NCBI GenBank assembly: GCA_025355325.1
Contig: JANXZX010000116.1
Coordinates: forward strand, 1 to 52,309
Reading direction: 5' to 3'
From: Geobacteraceae bacterium
GTDB lineage: Bacteria > Desulfobacterota > Desulfuromonadia > Geobacterales > Pseudopelobacteraceae
DNA length: 52,309 nucleotides
Shown here: one piece after another, positions 37,075 through 45,642 of the stretch
Layout of the letters: every line of letters begins with the position of its first letter
How positions within the stretch are numbered: the stretch's first letter is position 1
Made by a program: the position numbers and the translations under genes
Notes under the pieces: model-generated
Told to the model about the DNA's origin: nothing
Seen by the model: only the letters and a program-made list of their open reading frames with translations
The model's database searches: none

Positions 37075-38157
37075 CTATGAATATTCTACGAGAAAGAGAA
37101 GGCGCAGGAAATCAGCAACCTGCTTTTCAACTTCACTGGGTAATTCGCTGCGCTTGACAGGGGTAACAAACTGCCTCAGAAAGCTTCTGTCCCGGTATGT
37201 GAGTGGCGGATTATCGCAGCCGAGCCGTGGATTGATCTGCACACGTCCAAACGTATAGCGACTGACGACCGGCACCAGACACGGGTTGAGCATGATAGTG
37301 CCGTCCCGGCAGCTGTTTCCGGCTTGCGGATTCTTCTTTCGGAGGTAAAACAGGAAGTTGCCGGGCGACCGGCGCTCCTTTTCAAGATTCCTGAGACGTT
37401 CAATTTCCTGTGCAGGATTTTCAACAGCATCCTGATGGGCAAACATCAACAGCTCCAGACCGGTACGAGAAATCATCGCCAGCAGTTCGTCAATGCGATA
37501 GGTATGGACTCTCGGGTGAAGCAGGGCATCGGCGACTCCGGAATCGGTGGCGGCCTCATAGGAAGCGGCCAGATAGTTTGCCAGACGCGAACCTGCAGGT
37601 GCCTTCCGCAGCAGGCGCCGCGCAGCATGGGGAGAATCAATATCAAGCAGCCTGAAGGCCCGGCGGATGGACTCTTCTTCCCTACGTGCATAACGGCTGT
37701 AGAGCATGATTCGCATAATACCGCCGGGTACGAGATGCGCCTCCAGAGTTTTCAACCCTGCCAGCGGATCTGCCAGATGGTGGAGAACGCCGAAGGAATC
37801 AATCAATCCGAATGTGCCGTCTATTGCCGCAGGATCCAGTAATTCTCCACAGCGGAACACGACATTTCGACGCCCGTGCAGGAGGCAGTGCCAGCGGGCT
37901 CTCCGCAGACTTCGCTCCGACAGATCAAGAGCGGTAATCGGCGTATCAGGATTCGCAACCGCCCAGGGATACGGGGCAAAGGCACCGCTGCCGGCAATGA
38001 GAATCCTGTTCGCTTCGGCAGGCGGAAGGGCACAGTTAAAGCGGGCCCAGAGAGCATTCAGATTGAGTGCATAGGTATCACAACGACGCACCGAGGCAAT
38101 AAGCGGGTAGTGCGGATAGGGATATTTCTGGTAATGTGTCTGTACCGGATCGGGCAT
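37075..38157 (-). CDS. class I SAM-dependent methyltransferase
   Basis: A 360-residue soluble protein with an N-terminal segment resembling methyltransferases that act on small molecules or peptidyl substrates (HYQKYPYPHYP). The SAM-binding Rossmann core follows: ILIAGSGAFAPYPWA (motif I), ITALDLSERSL (acidic loop) and FGLIDSFGVLHHLADP (motif IV-like). The C-terminal 120 residues (after about 240) are not recognised. The substrate is unknown. It is convergent with lptD across 35 bases and divergent from the restriction-modification pair. It is not close to any pathway it would clearly serve. Confidence 0.8.
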   Translation of the reverse strand: MPDPVQTHYQKYPYPHYPLIASVRRCDTYALNLNALWARFNCALPPAEANRILIAGSGAFAPYPWAVANPDTPITALDLSERSLRRARWHCLLHGRRNVVFRCGELLDPAAIDGTFGLIDSFGVLHHLADPLAGLKTLEAHLVPGGIMRIMLYSRYARREEESIRRAFRLLDIDSPHAARRLLRKAPAGSRLANYLAASYEAATDSGVADALLHPRVHTYRIDELLAMISRTGLELLMFAHQDAVENPAQEIERLRNLEKERRSPGNFLFYLRKKNPQAGNSCRDGTIMLNPCLVPVVSRYTFGRVQINPRLGCDNPPLTYRDRSFLRQFVTPVKRSELPSEVEKQVADFLRLLFLVEYS

Positions 38158-38311
38158 ACCGCACTGTAGCAGGATGCCGGTCAGCTTTCAACCTTAAGGC
38201 TTCACAAATAAAAACGAACCGAAATTGACTACCCCGCCGCACATAATTAGTGTATTATCGATACCCATCGAAACAGAATCAATCCCAACTTACCAATAAA
38301 ATGAGCTAATT

Positions 38312-39574
38312 ATGCGACCTATAGGTATTGATCTTTTTTCAGGTGCCGGAGGCCTCTCTCTCGGTTTTGAGCAAGCGGGGTTCGACATAGCTGCAGCGAT
38401 TGAAATTGACCCTATTCATTGTGCCACGCATGAATACAACTTCCCGTATTCAACTACAATCTGTGCAAGCGTCGTTGATCTCTCCGGCCATGAAATTCGT
38501 AGTCGCGCAAAAATCGGAACTTCTGACATCGATGTCGTATTTGGAGGCGCGCCTTGCCAGGGCTTTTCAATGATTGGCAAGCGCACCCTTGACGATCCAA
38601 GAAATCAGCTTGTGTTCCATTACGTGCGTATTATCAGGGAATTACAGCCCAAGTATTGTGTATTTGAGAACGTCAAAGGGCTTACGCTTGGAAAACCTGT
38701 GGAAATTCTTAAAGAGCTCATCAGCGAACTCAATAGTGCCGGTTATGACGTAGTACTACCATATCGAGTGCTTAATGCTGCTGATTATGGAGTACCACAA
38801 GACCGTCGGCGTTTATTCCTTATTGGCACCAGACGCGGCTTGCCTATTCCATGCTACCCACAACTCTCCAATCAGAGGACTAACGTTTGGGAGGCAATCG
38901 GAGATTTACCGGATGCCGACAGTTTCGAGGAACTGAACATCTCAGATACGGTTTATACAGCATGGAAAACTGAAGCGGCCTACGCCCGCCGACTTCGATG
39001 TATTGACGACGACCCAAACAATTACGGATATGCTCGGAAATTTAACCATGAAACTCTTACATCAAGTCTTCGTACCAAGCATACAGAACTGTCGAAAAGT
39101 CGTTTCATTGAAACTGAGCACGGCAAGACCGAAGCCGTTAGCCATTTCCGCAAACTTGACCCTAAAGGTTTGTGCAACACGCTAAGGGCTGGCACAGACA
39201 GTGCTCGTGGAGCTTTCACCTCACCGCGACCGATCCATCCACTTTTGCCGCGTGTTATCACGGTGCGAGAAGCTGCGCGGCTGCACTCATACCCTGACTG
39301 GTTCCGCTTTCATTCTACCAAGTGGCATGGCTTTAGGCAGATCGGCAATAGCGTCCCGCCGTTATTGGCCCGCGAAGTAGGAGCGGAAATCATAAAAGCA
39401 TTGAATATTTCCCCCACTAAACCAAAGAAAGCAATTGATACCGGATCAACTGATCTTCTAACATTTGATATGAGTACGGCTGCCAATCATTTTAGAGTGC
39501 CACGAGATACTATTGCTCAGAGAACCCGCAAGGTGCATTCAGAGCAATACCCAATGGAGTTCTCATATGCCTGA
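38312..39574 (+). CDS. DNA (cytosine-5) methyltransferase
   Basis: A type II modification enzyme of 420 residues with all main C5-methyltransferase motifs in order. They are motif I DLFSGAGGLSLGFEQAGF, the catalytic PCQGFS (Cys82), FENVKGL (motif VI, 119-123), YGVPQDRRRLFLIG (motif VIII), a target-recognition region (about 190-310) and GFRQIGNSVPPLLA (motif X). A C-terminal tail of about 55 residues follows. Its last eight bases overlap the next gene, a nuclease, making a restriction-modification pair. Base use is clearly more AT-rich than the neighbours and no good ribosome site precedes the ATG, both consistent with horizontal acquisition. The recognition site cannot be read from sequence. 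Confidence 0.94.
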   Translation: MRPIGIDLFSGAGGLSLGFEQAGFDIAAAIEIDPIHCATHEYNFPYSTTICASVVDLSGHEIRSRAKIGTSDIDVVFGGAPCQGFSMIGKRTLDDPRNQLVFHYVRIIRELQPKYCVFENVKGLTLGKPVEILKELISELNSAGYDVVLPYRVLNAADYGVPQDRRRLFLIGTRRGLPIPCYPQLSNQRTNVWEAIGDLPDADSFEELNISDTVYTAWKTEAAYARRLRCIDDDPNNYGYARKFNHETLTSSLRTKHTELSKSRFIETEHGKTEAVSHFRKLDPKGLCNTLRAGTDSARGAFTSPRPIHPLLPRVITVREAARLHSYPDWFRFHSTKWHGFRQIGNSVPPLLAREVGAEIIKALNISPTKPKKAIDTGSTDLLTFDMSTAANHFRVPRDTIAQRTRKVHSEQYPMEFSYA

Positions 39575-40379
39575 AGAGAAAAGCAAACGGCAGCCAAACC
39601 GCTATCAAGCCATTATAGCCCGCGTGTTTACTGACCATCATCGAGAGGGAGTAAAAGAATTCGAATTTACACGTGACGAATTTGTAGCCATTGCTGAATC
39701 ACTCCATATTGATTTACCAAAGAACGTAGGAGATGTAATTTACTCATTCCGTTACCGAAACGAATTACCTCAAACAATCCTTGATACAGCAACCAACAAT
39801 CTTGAATGGATTATCGAAGGGGCAGGACGAGCACGCTATCGGTTTAAGCAAGTTCGCTTAAACCGGATTGTTCCTCGTGATGAGCTACTGACAATCAAGA
39901 TTCCTGACGCAACACCCGAAATAATAACCGCATACGCTTTGAGTGATGAACAAGCACTGCTTGCAAAGGTACGATACAACCGACTTGTAGACGTTTTTTT
40001 AAGTATCACTGCGTTTTCACTGCAAAACCATTTACGAACGACTGTAAAAAATGTCGGACAAATTGAAATTGATGAAATTTATATCGGCATCGACCGTCAT
40101 GGTCGGCAATTTGTAGTACCGGTACAAGCTAAAGGCGGCAACGACAAGCATGGTGTAGTCCAGTCACAGCAAGATATTGCTTGTTGTGCGGAGAAGTTCC
40201 CAAACCTGATATGCCGAGCCGTATCAGCGCAGTTTATGAACGAAGATCGTATTGCCATGTTTGAAATCACGGTGCTAAACGGCGATATCAGAGTAGTTGA
40301 TGAAAAACATTACCAACTGGTTCCAGCAAATGCCATTTCTGCTGATGAATTACGCCAGTATTCCTCGCGATGTACATGA
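39567..40379 (+). CDS. type II restriction endonuclease, PD-(D/E)xK-like
   Basis: A 270-residue protein encoded by the gene overlapping the end of the C5-methyltransferase gene. It should cut DNA at the site its partner protects. The likely nuclease centre is EIDEIYIGID followed by VPVQAKGG, that is D169 or D176 ... Q187-x-K189, a PD-(D/E)xK variant with Gln at the third position. The N-terminal 100 residues are probably for DNA recognition. GGAG eight bases upstream fixes the ATG at 39567; an in-frame start further upstream lies inside the methyltransferase gene. I do not recognise the isoschizomer family. It is AT-rich like its partner. Confidence 0.75.
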   Translation: MPEEKSKRQPNRYQAIIARVFTDHHREGVKEFEFTRDEFVAIAESLHIDLPKNVGDVIYSFRYRNELPQTILDTATNNLEWIIEGAGRARYRFKQVRLNRIVPRDELLTIKIPDATPEIITAYALSDEQALLAKVRYNRLVDVFLSITAFSLQNHLRTTVKNVGQIEIDEIYIGIDRHGRQFVVPVQAKGGNDKHGVVQSQQDIACCAEKFPNLICRAVSAQFMNEDRIAMFEITVLNGDIRVVDEKHYQLVPANAISADELRQYSSRCT

Positions 40380-40414
40380 AATCCGATATTTTCCCTCCGA
40401 GCTGCTAATTTGCA

Positions 40415-41569
40415 TTGTTAGTTCCGCACGCGCAAGGAGTTCCAATTTTCAATCGACTCTACATCCATATACCGTTCTGCATCGAGAAATGCCGCTATTG
40501 CGCCTTCGTCTCCACTCCCCCCGAAGCGGGCGAACTCCTGGAATACCCGGAACTACTGCTGCGTGAGTTGCAGCTCCGAACCTCGCATAATGAGCCGGTT
40601 GATTCGTTCTATTTCGGCGGCGGCACTCCATCCCTGCTGCAACCGGAGCAGGTGGCCCGGCTGCTTGGTGAGATTACCAAACGACCGGATGCGGAAATAA
40701 CCCTTGAGGCGAATCCCGGCACCGTCGATCTGAGTTCCCTGCGGGCATTCAGGAGCAGCGGCATCAACCGCATTTCCCTCGGCATTCAGTCGTTTGATGA
40801 CGGCTTCCTGAGAGGCCTGGGGCGAATCCATTCCGCCGGACAATCCCGGCAGGCCTTCGCTGATATCCGCGAAGCGGGATTTGACAACGTCAGCATCGAT
40901 CTCATCCACTCGCTGCCCAACCAGAGCCTCGATCAATGGCGTCTGGAATTGCACCACGCCATTGCGTTAGGGCCGGAGCATATCTCCATCTACGGGCTGA
41001 CGGTTGAAGAAGGTACGCCGTTTGCGCTGACCTACCCGCCAAACAGCCCGGAGTTGGCCGACGAAGACCTTTCCGCCGACATGTTCGAACTGGCGGACGA
41101 ACTTCTAACGGCAGCCGGATTCGAGCATTACGAAATCGCCAACTATGCCCGCCCCGGCTTTCGGTCACAACACAACAGCGGCTACTGGCACCGGGACGGC
41201 TACCTCGGGCTGGGAGTTGCGGCACATTCGTTCTTGCGCGATGGGTATGGAGTCCGTTTCAGCAACCCCGACAATCTGGAAGAGTATCGGCGGGAAGTGA
41301 CGTCAGGAGAGTTGGTGCGGGTCGGCGAGCAGAGGATGATGCGGGACGATGCGATGGCGGAATATCTGTTTCTGGGATTGCGCTTGTCGGAAGGAATTAG
41401 TCCGCCTGCTTTCGAACAGGAGTTCGGACAGTCTTTGGCATCTGTCTACGGATCTGTCATCGACGAGCTCGTCCGGTTCGAACTTCTCACCCAAACTGAA
41501 AGTTCGCTGTCTCTGACACGGCGAGGCATGCTGCTGTCGAACCAGGTTTTTGGAAAGTTCCTGCTTTAA
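40415..41569 (+). CDS. hemW: HemW-like radical SAM protein (heme chaperone, coproporphyrinogen III oxidase-like)
   Basis: A radical SAM protein of about 375-384 residues with the 4Fe-4S motif CIEKCRYC, then FYFGGGTPSLL, LGIQSFDD, IDLIHSLPNQ and a HemW C-terminal domain. HemW relatives bind heme and pass it to respiratory enzymes; it is often misnamed an oxygen-independent coproporphyrinogen oxidase. The start is abnormal: a perfect AAGGAG (40434-40439) is followed five bases later by ATT, not ATG, GTG or TTG. The only conventional start in frame is the TTG at 40415, which has no ribosome site. The upstream restriction-modification island may have altered the 5' end. Coordinates use the TTG. 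Confidence 0.88.
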   Translation: MLVPHAQGVPIFNRLYIHIPFCIEKCRYCAFVSTPPEAGELLEYPELLLRELQLRTSHNEPVDSFYFGGGTPSLLQPEQVARLLGEITKRPDAEITLEANPGTVDLSSLRAFRSSGINRISLGIQSFDDGFLRGLGRIHSAGQSRQAFADIREAGFDNVSIDLIHSLPNQSLDQWRLELHHAIALGPEHISIYGLTVEEGTPFALTYPPNSPELADEDLSADMFELADELLTAAGFEHYEIANYARPGFRSQHNSGYWHRDGYLGLGVAAHSFLRDGYGVRFSNPDNLEEYRREVTSGELVRVGEQRMMRDDAMAEYLFLGLRLSEGISPPAFEQEFGQSLASVYGSVIDELVRFELLTQTESSLSLTRRGMLLSNQVFGKFLL

Positions 41570-41578
41570 AAGCTATCT

Positions 41579-41685
41579 CCGCAGAGAACGCAGAGCAAAA
41601 CAGGGGAATGAGTAGATAAACGTTCGACTTTTCCAGCGACTACCTTGATTTTAGATCTTCTCTCCGTCCTCTGCGTCCTCTGCGG
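41579..41685. repeat. inverted pair of a dispersed CCGCAGAG repeat
   Basis: CCGCAGAGAACGCAGAG (41579-41595) and CTCTGCGTCCTCTGCGG (41669-41685) are inverted repeats matching at 16 of 17 positions, 73 bases apart. They lie between the convergent hemW and MMPL genes. A related copy occurs at 44986-45006. It is probably an extragenic repeat; it could fold into a long stem at the convergent ends. Confidence 0.6.
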
Positions 41686-41711
41686 TAAAAATGCCGTTTA
41701 AATCCTATCCA

Positions 41712-44249
41712 TTATTCGTTCCGCTTGATACCAATTATAATAACCGCCGGTAATGTCACCAACGCAAACAGGGCAGTAAATCCGACCCCAAAGTTGGTGG
41801 CCCAGCCGATGGAAGCCAGCGCAGGGTAATCAGCCAGCGCCAGCGAACCGAATCCGGCGATAGTCGTCAGCGCCGAGAGCAGCACCGCCCGCCCGGCCTG
41901 AATGAAACGCCCTTCTCGTTCCTGCGTGTCACTGACCTCCAGCCGGTGCCGGATGTGCAGGCCGTAATCGCTCCCCATCCCGATGATCGTCACCAGCACC
42001 ATGGCATTCATGAAGTTAAGCCCCATGCCGCACAGTGCCATGATCCCCAACATGGCCAGCGATCCGGCAATTACCGGGAACATCGCGTAGAAAACCCCGC
42101 TCGGCGAATCAAAATGAGACAGCAGCAGAAACAGTACCAGCAGACCGCCGATCAGGAAGCTCCAGAGGAAACTCTGCTTGACCGCAGCGGCCAGTTGTGA
42201 GCTCACCAGATCAACGCCGGTTACCCGCGCCGTGGGGTCGATTTTAGTCAATTCGCGCAGAAAAGCGCCCTGATCGAAACCGGTATCCTTGTAGTAGAGG
42301 AACGTCAATGAGTGGTACCCGCTCGCATCTTTGATCAGATGACGATCAGCAACTCCCCGCAACGGTGATGCTTTCAACCTGGCAATCGCCTCTTCCTCAG
42401 GCACCGGCGCCATGATGCTGCCGGAAGAAATCGCTGAAATGAATGCCTGAAACGGCCCCGACTCGAATCCCTGCCGCGCCAGTGCGCCATTCAGCTCCGC
42501 CACCGGCAAACCACCACCGTTTCTTTCCGAGATTGATCGGCTGATCTCAATCTGCCGGTCCCGATTATTTATAATCTGACCCAGCGATGACCAGCTGCTG
42601 ATACTCCCCTTGCTTCGCCATTGTCCGGCCAGTTCGTCAATTCGTGCCGAGCGGCGCAACACATCTGCCAGCTCCTTCCCCTCCACCGCTACCAGCAACT
42701 GTTTCGGTGCAAGACTCAAGTGGCGTTCAATCTTCTCCTGGGCCAGGAAGGCATCAGAGTGGCGCGGTTGAAGGTTTTTCAACTCACCGTCGAAGAAGGT
42801 ACGGGTCGAGGTTATCGCCATGAGCAGAATCGCCGCAATCGAGACTGTCACGACCGCGCGGGGAAACCGCCCGGCAAAACGCCAGACTCCCCGCATGCCA
42901 AGCCCCGGAATTGGCCGGTAGTCGGCAGGAAAGCGGCGTTCCATATAGACCAGCAACGGAGGCAGAAAGAAGAAGGTTGCATAGAGAGAAAATATCACAC
43001 CCAGGCCGACCAGCAGCCCCAGCTCAGACAGGGCCCTCACATCAGAGATCATCAGGGCGAAAAACGGCATCGCCGTGGTAGTAGCGGCGGTAAAAAGGCT
43101 GTGACCGGTATCGACAACCGCAAGGCGCAATGCCTCATCCGGAGCAGTTCCGGCCGCCCGTTCGGTGTGAAAACGGTCGTAGAGGTGAATCGAATAGTCG
43201 GTTCCCAGGCCGATGATCAGCGCCATAAAGGCAAAGGAGATAATATGGATCGACGGAAGCAACAGACCGGCAACACCGAGGGCCAAGGCCACGCCGACGG
43301 CAATGATCAACGGCAGGAGCAGTGTGGGGAGGATACGGCGGTAGACCGCGTAGAAGATTGCCAGCACCACCACGAGGGACGAGAGTATACAGGCGACAAT
43401 ATTGGACTTCATGGCCGCTTCATCCAGAACCGCGCTGATATGGGCACCGGCGCAGGAGATGGCAACTGTTGACCCCTGCCGCGCCTGGTTGATCGCGGTC
43501 ACCAGTGAGCGGGCAAAGACCATATCCTGCACCGGTCGGGCCGGTTCGGCGATCATGATCAGCACCTTGCCGTCCCGCGAGAGGAAATACGGTGAGGCAG
43601 GGTCCAGGTCAAGCGCCTGACTACCAGCTTTGAGCCTTGGCAGGATCAGATCACGCAGATAGAGCGGATCGGCACTGGCCATTCCGGTCATGGCACCGCC
43701 AAACTGTCCGGCCAGATCGGTCCGGATCCGGCGCAGAGAGTCATCCATTGAAGCGGGCGAAAATCGCTGCAGCAATCCGGGAACATCCTTCGGCCCGATA
43801 AACAGTTGCGGACGGGTTACGGCGTAGGCGATAAATTCGTTAAAGGCGGCGGCTTCACTTTCGTCGAAGACCCTCCAGGTTATGCGCCGGAAGGCCGCCC
43901 GGCCATCCACCTGCGCCAGACGGAGCCGCTCGGCAAATTTCTCCGCCTCGCGGGGGAGCGCCTCACGATCCCCCTCCAGCAGGAAATAGGCCTCGTTGGC
44001 ACTGCCGGTCCACTGCAGGGAGTCGAGCAGGAGTTTCAACGCCGGTTGGCGCGTCGGGAAAAGTTGAAAAATATCGGCATCAAAACGGGTGGTACAGATT
44101 ACGGCAATCGAAAGGAGGAGCGCCACGAAAAAACTGTACAACACGGCGCGCGGTCTGGTGGTCGTAGCGTTGAAGATCCACTCAAGATGCCGGCGGGTGA
44201 GAGAATTGAACCGGGACGTCAGCTTCGTGGATGCGCTTTTCAGGGACAT
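41712..44249 (-). CDS. MMPL/RND-type exporter of the lipid cluster
   Basis: An 845-residue inner-membrane transporter made of two similar halves. Each has one helix, a large periplasmic domain and a five-helix block, 12 helices in all. The signature GLGTDYSIHLYDRF (347-360) occurs in the first half and GMGSDYGLHIRHRL (757-770) in the second. The family includes MMPL and HpnN-like exporters of lipids; the same type is found in aryl polyene clusters. It is the last gene of the minus-strand cluster, seven bases after the lipoprotein gene. It is expected to move the finished acyl product from the inner membrane to the periplasmic carrier. Confidence 0.9.
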   Translation of the reverse strand: MSLKSASTKLTSRFNSLTRRHLEWIFNATTTRPRAVLYSFFVALLLSIAVICTTRFDADIFQLFPTRQPALKLLLDSLQWTGSANEAYFLLEGDREALPREAEKFAERLRLAQVDGRAAFRRITWRVFDESEAAAFNEFIAYAVTRPQLFIGPKDVPGLLQRFSPASMDDSLRRIRTDLAGQFGGAMTGMASADPLYLRDLILPRLKAGSQALDLDPASPYFLSRDGKVLIMIAEPARPVQDMVFARSLVTAINQARQGSTVAISCAGAHISAVLDEAAMKSNIVACILSSLVVVLAIFYAVYRRILPTLLLPLIIAVGVALALGVAGLLLPSIHIISFAFMALIIGLGTDYSIHLYDRFHTERAAGTAPDEALRLAVVDTGHSLFTAATTTAMPFFALMISDVRALSELGLLVGLGVIFSLYATFFFLPPLLVYMERRFPADYRPIPGLGMRGVWRFAGRFPRAVVTVSIAAILLMAITSTRTFFDGELKNLQPRHSDAFLAQEKIERHLSLAPKQLLVAVEGKELADVLRRSARIDELAGQWRSKGSISSWSSLGQIINNRDRQIEISRSISERNGGGLPVAELNGALARQGFESGPFQAFISAISSGSIMAPVPEEEAIARLKASPLRGVADRHLIKDASGYHSLTFLYYKDTGFDQGAFLRELTKIDPTARVTGVDLVSSQLAAAVKQSFLWSFLIGGLLVLFLLLSHFDSPSGVFYAMFPVIAGSLAMLGIMALCGMGLNFMNAMVLVTIIGMGSDYGLHIRHRLEVSDTQEREGRFIQAGRAVLLSALTTIAGFGSLALADYPALASIGWATNFGVGFTALFALVTLPAVIIIGIKRNE

Positions 44250-44255
44250 CTGATC

Positions 44256-44969
44256 CTACAGCCCCTCGATAGCGGAGAGAGGCATGATCGTCATGCCGTC
44301 AAGACGTGGCACAAATACGGCGGCATCAAGAGGTGTGTTAACTTCCGGCTCACTGAGCGTTATCCGGATGCGGTCATCGCGCTGGTTGCGCAGATCCATC
44401 TCCGTTGCGACCGGGACACCGTTGACAGCTATATAATTGCCGTAAAAAACACGATCACCTGCGGGAGATTCCTTGGAGGAGATCAGGCCGTTTCCATAGA
44501 CAACCTTCTCGGAAAAGCCTAACTTGCCGGTTCGTTTCACGGTTCCATTTTGCAGATTCCCCTCGTGAGGATCAGCATCCATTACCCAGCGCATCAAACT
44601 CCACCCTTGCAGGCCGCCCTTGTCGGGAAGCTCATCAAAGCGCCCCACATAAGCAATTGATTTGGAAGGATACAAGAGCGTAATGCGATCCCCCATGGCA
44701 AACGCTTCCAATACGGTCGTGCCGAACGGGGTCAGCACCACCAGATGAAGCTGATCGGGGCGTCGATACACCAGATAACCGCTCGCCGACATATTGCGTT
44801 CTGTGGAATGGATCGAGAGAGATACGGCGGACAAAAGTGTTTCCACGACGGCACCGGGACGGAAGTCGAGTGGAGGGGTCGGCACCGTAGCACAGGCGGA
44901 GAGCAGCAAAAAAGGCAGCAGATATTTTAATAATTTAAACAAAGGCATGATGAAATCTTTCATATTCAT
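44256..44969 (-). CDS. outer-membrane lipoprotein, LolB/DUF3261-like
   Basis: A 237-residue lipoprotein (lipobox LLSAC near residue 26, followed by ATVPTPPLDFRPG). The rest is a beta-rich domain with the pattern seen in LolB- and DUF3261-like proteins: YLVYRRPDQLHLVVLTPFG, ITLLYPSKSIAYVG, and a C-terminal EPEVNTPLDAAVF. Such proteins accept lipids or lipoproteins at the outer membrane. It lies between a LolA-like carrier gene and the MMPL exporter gene, so an export chain is likely: MMPL, then the LolA-like carrier, then this receptor (inference). No strong ribosome binding site was seen, so the start may be a few codons downstream. Confidence 0.8.
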   Translation of the reverse strand: MNMKDFIMPLFKLLKYLLPFLLLSACATVPTPPLDFRPGAVVETLLSAVSLSIHSTERNMSASGYLVYRRPDQLHLVVLTPFGTTVLEAFAMGDRITLLYPSKSIAYVGRFDELPDKGGLQGWSLMRWVMDADPHEGNLQNGTVKRTGKLGFSEKVVYGNGLISSKESPAGDRVFYGNYIAVNGVPVATEMDLRNQRDDRIRITLSEPEVNTPLDAAVFVPRLDGMTIMPLSAIEGL

Positions 44970-44985
44970 TTTGTAATATTTTGAT

Positions 44986-45010
44986 TTCCTCCGCGTCCTC
45001 TGCGGTGAAA
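44986..45010. repeat. CTCCGCGTCCTCTGCGGT dispersed repeat
   Basis: CCTCCGCGTCCTCTGCGGTGAAA in the 52-base gap between the LolA-like and lipoprotein genes matches the right-hand arm of the repeat at 41660-41690 over most of its length. It occurs inside an operon, so it does not act as a strong terminator, unlike a typical boundary element. Confidence 0.5.
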
Positions 45011-45021
45011 TGGACGTTCAA

Positions 45022-45642
45022 CTATTCAAGCCGGAAGTCCCGCTCGCTCAGGCCGACATTTCGCCGCACCTTCTTCAGGGTCATGGTGGCACGATCACCG
45101 TTCCGCTCGTTGATAATAAGCTTCTTTATCGTTCCATCCGCCAGAAACAGTATTGAGATATCCTTTACCTGCCCTTTGCCCTGCGGGGAAATAGTCACTG
45201 AATAAACGGCATTAGTCAGATCGGCCTGCACATCCACTCCGTCCGGCAGCGACGTGATCGGAGCAGACAGCTTGACGAACCACTGTTTAAGCCCCTGCTC
45301 CGGCGGAAGCACGATGCGGTTGGGTGTTTTGTCTTTGCCGGAAACCTGCTCGATGACGCTGTCTTTCAGCAGCATCCGGCTGCTGAAAGGGGGAGCTATC
45401 TCCATAAAAAACAGATCCGGCTTTTTAAAGCGGAGCGAACCGTTCATCACCATAGTCCGCTTCATCAGGGATAGCCGTTTTTCCTGGGTGATGTCAGCCG
45501 TAAAATCAGAAAGTCCGGCAAAGCCGCGACGCAGCGCCTCCAACCCTTCAAGTGGAGAAATGGTACGGGCATGACCGGGGGCGGACGTCAGCAGTGACGT
45601 CCACAGCACCAGAGCAAACACACGAACCTGTTTTACCGTCAT
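45022..45642 (-). CDS. LolA-like periplasmic lipid carrier
   Basis: A 206-residue protein with a signal peptide (to about residue 26, PGHA-RT). The LolA-type beta-sheet fold follows: FTADITQEKRL, LRFKKPDLFFMEIAPPFSS, LLKDSVIEQV and ISPQGKGQVKDISILFL. LolA-like proteins hold lipids in a hydrophobic half-barrel and carry them across the periplasm. It starts within the dehydratase stop (TGATG; a GTG one codon earlier is possible) and precedes the lipoprotein gene. It is likely a dedicated carrier for the cluster product rather than the housekeeping LolA (inference). Confidence 0.82.
   Translation of the reverse strand: MTVKQVRVFALVLWTSLLTSAPGHARTISPLEGLEALRRGFAGLSDFTADITQEKRLSLMKRTMVMNGSLRFKKPDLFFMEIAPPFSSRMLLKDSVIEQVSGKDKTPNRIVLPPEQGLKQWFVKLSAPITSLPDGVDVQADLTNAVYSVTISPQGKGQVKDISILFLADGTIKKLIINERNGDRATMTLKKVRRNVGLSERDFRLE

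Noticed and set aside
41579-41685. Insertion sequence or CRISPR repeat
   Set aside because: Only one inverted pair with no transposase, no spacing regularity and no target duplication.
42621-43472. A 283-codon open frame on the plus strand opposite the MMPL exporter gene
   Set aside because: It is rich in His, Gln, Arg and Gly, matches no family, and lies wholly antisense to a well-supported gene; it is a shadow of codon bias.
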